From Acidimicrobiaceae bacterium (GTDB lineage Bacteria; Actinomycetota; Acidimicrobiia; Acidimicrobiales; Palsa-688): a DNA stretch of 19,642 bases. The DNA is taken from positions 1 to 19,642 of the forward strand of contig JAUTXM010000302.1 in the NCBI GenBank assembly GCA_030838025.1, read 5' to 3'. Position 1 is the first letter of the stretch. The number at the start of each line of letters is the position of its first letter. Below are positions 15,234 through 19,642 of the stretch, one piece after another. Both the position numbers and the translations under genes were made by a program. The notes beneath the pieces are model-generated. The model made no database searches, was not told the DNA's origin, and saw only the letters and a program-made list of their open reading frames with translations.

Positions 15234-15258
15234 CCGCCCCGGGTTCAGGTGGGGGCGG
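15234..15258. terminator. Hairpin between convergent genes
   Basis: CCGCCCC (15234-15240) pairs with GGGGCGG (15252-15258) around an 11-nt loop. It overlaps the fusA2 stop codon and lies just after the membrane-protein stop at 15229. The two genes converge with only 15 nt between them, so a shared terminator is expected here. There is no U-tract. Confidence 0.35.
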
Positions 15259-17308
15259 TGTCCCGGCGGACCTTGTCGTAGAGGTGCTGGGGGAGCGGGT
15301 CGTAGTGATCGTGGGCCACATTGAAGCGCCCACGGCCGCCGGTGATCGAGCGCAGGTCGATGGCATAGCGCAGCAACTCCGACGTCGGCACCAGGGCGGT
15401 CACCATGGATTCACCGTCCTCGCCCTGCTCGGTTCCCTGCACCCGACCTCGACGGGAATTGAGGTCGCCCATCACATCACCCTGGTAAGCGGGAGGAACC
15501 GTGACCTCAAGGAGCGAAACGGGTTCCAGCAGCACGGGGCCCGCTTTTCCCATGGCGTCTCGGAAACCGAGCGAACCCGCCATCTTGAAGCTCATCTCGG
15601 AACTGTCAACGGGGTGGAACTTCCCGTCGAAACAGGTGACCCTGACATCCACCACGGGGTAGCCGAACACCCCGCTGTGCGACATCGTCTCCTCGATGCC
15701 CTTCTGCACCGCCGGGATGAACTGGCGGGGGATGGCGCCGCCGACGATCTTGTCCTGGAACTCGAATCCGCCCCCTCGGGGTAGGGGTTCGACCCGCAGG
15801 AAGGCGACGCCGAACTGGCCGTGGCCCCCCGTCTGCTTCTTGTACTTCCCCTCGGCCTCGGCCGTGCCGCTGATCGTTTCGCGGTAGGCGACGATGACGT
15901 CCTCGGTCTCCACCTCGACGCCGAACTTGCGCGAGAGTCGCTCGGTGGCGATGGCCAGGTGTGCCTCGCCCATGCCGGAAAGCAGCGTCTGATGGGTCTC
16001 GTCGTCGCGGCGGACGATGAGCGCCGGGTCCTCCTCCTGGATGCGGTGCAGCGCCGTCATCAGCTTGTCCTCGTCGCCCTTGGACTTCGGGCGGATGGCG
16101 ACGGAGAGCACGGGCGGGACGACCGCGGGGCGGGGCACGAGGACCGGGGTGCCGCGCGGGGCGAGGGTGTCGCCGGTCGTGACGTCACCGAGCTTGGCGA
16201 CCGCCGCCAGGTCACCGGCGGGGACCTCGTTGATCGGGACCTGCTCCTTGCCCCGCAGGGTGAACAGGCCATGGAGCTTTTCGTCGGAGTGCGTGCGCGG
16301 ATTGGTCAGCACGGCGTCGGGGCGGACGGTGCCCGACAGGACCTTGAAGAGGGAGATCTTCCCGACGTAGGGGTCGGCCAGGGTCTTGAAGACCGCCGCC
16401 AGCGGCTGGCCGCCCGGGTCGGGCTTGATCTCCCGTTGCTGATCGCCGGCCTGCACCGCCACCCCCGGGCGATCGAGCGGCGACGGCCCGATCTCGCAGA
16501 TAAATGTCGCCAGCCGGTCGATCGCAATGTCCTTGGCGGCGGAGCCGCACAGCACCGGGAAGACCTGGGCGGAGGCAACGCCTTGGGCCAGCGTCTCCTC
16601 CAGTTCCTTGAAATCGAGCACCTCACCCTCGAGGTAGCGCTCCATCAGGTCGTCGTCGCCCACCACGATGCCCTCGATGAGTGACTCGTGGACTGCCTGC
16701 TCCTGGGCTTCCATCTCGTCGGGGATGGGCCCGGTCGTGGGCTTGCCGCCCTCATAGGTGATGGCGGTGTCCGACAGCAGGTCGGCCACACCGACGAACG
16801 CCGCTTCCTCGCCGATCGGCAGCTCCAGGGGCGCGATGCCGGCGCCGAAGGTTTGCTGCAACTGTTCCAGGGTGCGGCTGAAGCTGGCCCGCTCCCGATC
16901 GAGCTTGTTGACGAAGACCATGCGGGGCAGGCCCAGCTTGGACGCCGCCTTCCACATGAGCTCGGTCTGGACCTCGACGCCCTCGACCGCGCTGACGACG
17001 AACACGGCCAGGTCGGCGACCCGTAACGCGGCCATGGTGTCGGTCCCGAAGTCCGAGTATCCGGGACAGTCGAGGATGTTGACCTTGTGGTCGTGCCACT
17101 CGAAGGGTGCCAGGGCCACCGACACGGAGATGTGGCGTTTGATTTCCTCGGCATCGAAGTCCGAGGTGGTCGTTCCGTCCTCGACTCGACCCTTGCGGTT
17201 GATGACCCCGGCGGCGAACAGCAACGCCTCGGTGGTGGTGGTCTTTCCGGCCCCGCCGTGTCCGATCAGGGCCACATTGCGGATCTTCGCGGGCGGAAAG
17301 CTCTTCAC
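15245..17308 (-). CDS. fusA2: EF-G-like translation-factor GTPase FusA2
   Basis: A 687-residue EF-G paralogue of the actinobacterial FusA2 type. The G domain has G1 GHGGAGKT (residues 16-23), G3 DCPGY (80-84), G4 NKLD (134-137) and G5 GSAAK. Later domains are intact, including GGHGQFGVAFLRVEPL of domain IV and the C-terminal domain V (LLEPVSLLEVTVPPAYQGDVMGDLNSRRGRV). Canonical EF-G has DTPGH, whose His is needed for GTP hydrolysis; here it is Tyr (Y84), as is usual for FusA2 proteins. It is therefore probably not the housekeeping translocase. The start is GTG 17308 with GAGGT (plus positions 17316-17320) 7 nt upstream. It is divergent from the pgsA-like gene, and the 124-nt gap carries both promoters. 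The cellular role of FusA2 is unsettled; ribosome recycling or hibernation-type functions are possible. Confidence 0.92.
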   Translation of the reverse strand: MKSFPPAKIRNVALIGHGGAGKTTTTEALLFAAGVINRKGRVEDGTTTSDFDAEEIKRHISVSVALAPFEWHDHKVNILDCPGYSDFGTDTMAALRVADLAVFVVSAVEGVEVQTELMWKAASKLGLPRMVFVNKLDRERASFSRTLEQLQQTFGAGIAPLELPIGEEAAFVGVADLLSDTAITYEGGKPTTGPIPDEMEAQEQAVHESLIEGIVVGDDDLMERYLEGEVLDFKELEETLAQGVASAQVFPVLCGSAAKDIAIDRLATFICEIGPSPLDRPGVAVQAGDQQREIKPDPGGQPLAAVFKTLADPYVGKISLFKVLSGTVRPDAVLTNPRTHSDEKLHGLFTLRGKEQVPINEVPAGDLAAVAKLGDVTTGDTLAPRGTPVLVPRPAVVPPVLSVAIRPKSKGDEDKLMTALHRIQEEDPALIVRRDDETHQTLLSGMGEAHLAIATERLSRKFGVEVETEDVIVAYRETISGTAEAEGKYKKQTGGHGQFGVAFLRVEPLPRGGGFEFQDKIVGGAIPRQFIPAVQKGIEETMSHSGVFGYPVVDVRVTCFDGKFHPVDSSEMSFKMAGSLGFRDAMGKAGPVLLEPVSLLEVTVPPAYQGDVMGDLNSRRGRVQGTEQGEDGESMVTALVPTSELLRYAIDLRSITGGRGRFNVAHDHYDPLPQHLYDKVRRDTAPT

Positions 17309-17373
17309 TGGTTGTACCTCGCTCGGGTCAGGGGTTTGGTGTGCTCAGTGTCATTCGGGTCCAGGTTCGGGAC

Positions 17374-17379
17374 AGCCTA
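17374..17379 (-). promoter_or_regulatory. Candidate -10 box TAGGCT for fusA2
   Basis: On the minus strand the sequence reads GTTAGGCTGTCC, and TAGGCT fits TANNNT. A start of transcription about 7 nt beyond would give a leader of about 58 nt before the GTG at 17308. No good -35 box is visible. Confidence 0.35.
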
Positions 17380-17393
17380 ACGATCGCCGGTGA

Positions 17394-17399
17394 TACGGT
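17394..17399 (+). promoter_or_regulatory. Candidate -10 box TACGGT for the pgsA-like gene
   Basis: TACGGT fits TANNNT and would place transcription near 17406, giving a leader of about 27 nt. That leader contains a CAGGAG ribosome site (17422-17427) before GTG 17433. TAACTT nearby at 17405-17410 is an alternative -10. Confidence 0.3.
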
Positions 17400-17432
17400 G
17401 ATGGGTAACTTTCGCGAGCATCAGGAGTTGTT

Positions 17433-18455
<1,023 letters not shown>

Positions 18456-18517
18456 CGCGCCGTCGGGCGCCAGAGTCCTCCCCGTCGCCTCGTCCCCGAC
18501 GGGGTCCTGCCCTGTCG

Positions 18518-19447
18518 GTGCTGGCGTACCGAACGGCGGCGACCCTGGCCCACCACCTGCCCGGCGGCTTCGTCGGTGGGGTGGCCGCCCAGGTGGCGGT
18601 CGCGGCATCGCGCCACCGGCCGGGTTTCGTGCAACGCCGCGAGATGGTGGGACGCCACCTGCAACGGGCGATGGGCCGCGATCTCCTCGGCGTTGACCTC
18701 GACGCCGCCGTGGACTTCGACGCCGCCGTGGACGCCGCCTTCGCCTCCTACGCCCGGTACTGGGCGGAATCGCTGCGCCTGCCCGGGACGCCGGCCGCCG
18801 AGATCGACGCGGGCATGTCGTGGGAGGGCATCGGCCGGATCTCCCGAGCGGTCGCCGACGGCCGGGGGGCCATCTTGGCCCTGCCCCATCTCGGAGGCTG
18901 GGAGTGGGGCGGCTTCTGGATGGTCCAACAGGGCTTCCCCATGACGGTGGTGGTGGAGGCCCTGGAGCCGCCCGAGCTCTTCGAATGGTTCGCCGGTTTC
19001 CGCCGGAGCCTGGGCATGGACGTGGTCGCGGTCGGCCCGGCCGCCGGCCGGGCCGTGGTGCGGGCGCTGCGGGCCGGTGGTGTGGTTTGCCTCCTGTGCG
19101 ACCGCACGATCGGCAGCTCAGGCGGCGTGGACGTGGAGTTCTTCGGGGAGCGGACCCTGCTGCCCGCCGGCCCCGCGACCCTCGCCCTTCGGACCGGCGC
19201 GGCCCTGCTGCCGGCGGCCGTCTATTTCGACGGCGACGGGGACCGCCACCTGGCGGTGGTGCGACCCGAGATCGTGCCCGAGGTGGTGCCGAAGGGGGCC
19301 GGCGTGGCGGCGGCGCGGCTGGAGGTGGCCCGGATGAGCCAGGTCCTGGCAGGCGAACTCGAGGTGCTCATCAGGCGAGCCCCGACGCAATGGCACCTCA
19401 TGCAGCCCAACTGGCCCAGCGACCCCGGCTACTCGCGTTCGTGCTGA
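18518..19447 (+). CDS. patA: PatA/HtrB-like lysophospholipid acyltransferase (phosphatidylinositol mannoside acyltransferase)
   Basis: A 309-residue member of the LPLAT_LABLAT-like family, about the length of mycobacterial PatA, which acylates the mannose of phosphatidylinositol mannosides at the inner face of the membrane. The catalytic H-x4-acid motif is HLGGWE (H124, E129) in AILALPHLGGWEWGG. Later conserved segments are VCLLCDRTIGSSGGVDVEFFG, LPAGPATLALRTGAALLPA and the C-terminal APTQWHLMQPNWP. The N terminus is amphipathic (LAYRTAATLAHHLPGGFVGG) with no cleaved signal. GTG 18518 is the first usable start after the pgsA stop, 62 nt downstream; no ribosome site is evident. An 18-nt duplication at 18695-18730 encodes DLDAAVDFDAAV. 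Following pgsA directly, it supports a phosphatidylinositol-mannoside pathway, though no pimA is present within the window. Confidence 0.85.
   Translation: MLAYRTAATLAHHLPGGFVGGVAAQVAVAASRHRPGFVQRREMVGRHLQRAMGRDLLGVDLDAAVDFDAAVDAAFASYARYWAESLRLPGTPAAEIDAGMSWEGIGRISRAVADGRGAILALPHLGGWEWGGFWMVQQGFPMTVVVEALEPPELFEWFAGFRRSLGMDVVAVGPAAGRAVVRALRAGGVVCLLCDRTIGSSGGVDVEFFGERTLLPAGPATLALRTGAALLPAAVYFDGDGDRHLAVVRPEIVPEVVPKGAGVAAARLEVARMSQVLAGELEVLIRRAPTQWHLMQPNWPSDPGYSRSC
18695..18730 (+). repeat. 18-nt tandem duplication in patA
   Basis: Two adjacent 18-nt units (18695-18712 and 18713-18730) match at 17 of 18 positions and encode DLDAAV then DFDAAV. A partial third unit (GACGCCGCC) follows. It is an in-frame expansion in the N-terminal, non-catalytic part of the acyltransferase. 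Confidence 0.7.
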
Positions 19448-19451
19448 CCCG

Positions 19452-19478
19452 CGAGGCGTCCGCTCGGACTACGCCTCG
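19452..19478. terminator. Hairpin between convergent patA and DUF3467 genes
   Basis: CGAGGCGT (19452-19459) pairs with ACGCCTCG (19471-19478) for 8 bp around an 11-nt loop. It begins 5 nt after the patA stop and overlaps the end of the DUF3467 frame. Its position between two convergent stops 21 nt apart suits a shared terminator. Confidence 0.45.
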
Positions 19479-19642
19479 GCGTCTCCTGGGGGCTGCGGCG
19501 TTTCCTCGGTGCCCAAGGTGGGGCCGGCGAACTCCTGGATGGCGCCGTACTGGACTTCGTAGCGATCGAGGTTGGTACTCAGGTTCCGCATCAGCTGGAA
19601 CACCAGCGGCGGTGGGACCTTGACCCGGGCCACGACCTCCTG
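19469..19642 (-). CDS. DUF3467-family protein (3' end only)
   Basis: The last 57 residues of a minus-strand gene that runs off the window; its start is not visible. The segment EVVARVKVPPPLVFQLMRNLSTNLDRYEVQYGAIQ matches the shape of DUF3467, a small family of unknown function whose members carry a short beta strand followed by a helix with the ending DNLxxYExxFG. The tail TLGTEETPQPPGDAEA is acidic and probably disordered. Full members are usually about 100 residues, so roughly half the gene is missing. It converges on patA and is therefore unlikely to share its regulation. Assignment is from the visible motif only. Confidence 0.65.
   Translation of the reverse strand, partial: QEVVARVKVPPPLVFQLMRNLSTNLDRYEVQYGAIQEFAGPTLGTEETPQPPGDAEA

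Overview
The window is about 19.6 kb of very GC-rich bacterial DNA, densely packed with genes. The gene content points to an actinobacterium: a mycothiol ligase (MshC), a mycothiol-dependent-isomerase-like protein, an F420:NADP oxidoreductase-like protein, the HIT / CDP-alcohol phosphatidyltransferase / acyltransferase set of phosphatidylinositol-mannoside synthesis, CtpE, FusA2 and a CobN plus ChlI/ChlD-type chelatase pair. Class Acidimicrobiia or a nearby deep-branching lineage is my guess, because protein signatures resemble mycobacterial ones without being close. No rRNA or tRNA is present to settle it.

Layout. (1) 1-4944, plus strand: the 3' part of cobN, a mycothiol-isomerase/DinB-like gene that overlaps it by 4 nt, and a fused ChlI-ChlD AAA+/VWA chelatase motor. 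This looks like one cobalt-insertion operon. (2) 4945-5013: a short convergent spacer with two strong inverted repeats. (3) 5014-7218, minus strand: a DEAD-box RNA helicase with a long leader, preceded by a small membrane-anchored protein of unknown function that has an excellent Shine-Dalgarno site. (4) 7333-14586, plus strand: CtpE-like P-type ATPase, HAD phosphatase, PYROXD2/phytoene-desaturase-like flavoprotein, F420:NADP oxidoreductase (npdG), mshC and a HIT-family Ap4A phosphorylase-like gene. Several of these overlap or nearly touch. (5) 14587-14719: an intergenic region with an elaborate set of alternative inverted repeats, then a two-helix membrane protein with a leaderless-type promoter. 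(6) 15245-17308, minus strand: the EF-G-like GTPase FusA2. (7) 17433-19447, plus strand: a pgsA-like phosphatidyltransferase with a long low-complexity tail, and a PatA-like acyltransferase. (8) 19469 to the end, minus strand: the 3' end of a DUF3467 gene.

How the genes fit together. The first block is corrin-ring cobalt chelation: CobN is the large subunit and the ChlI-ChlD fusion is its ATP-driven partner. The middle block mixes redox-cofactor genes (F420H2/NADPH exchange, mycothiol) with general enzymes. HIT, pgsA and patA recall the mycobacterial order Rv2613c-Rv2612c-Rv2611c, here split by an unknown membrane protein and a divergent fusA2. I see no prophage, insertion sequence, CRISPR array or defence island. 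The most unusual material is small-scale: two intergenic hairpins that share an arm sequence, the alternative-pairing structure at 14613-14686, the mycothiol-type gene inside the cobaltochelatase operon, and low-complexity or duplicated segments in otherwise conserved enzymes.
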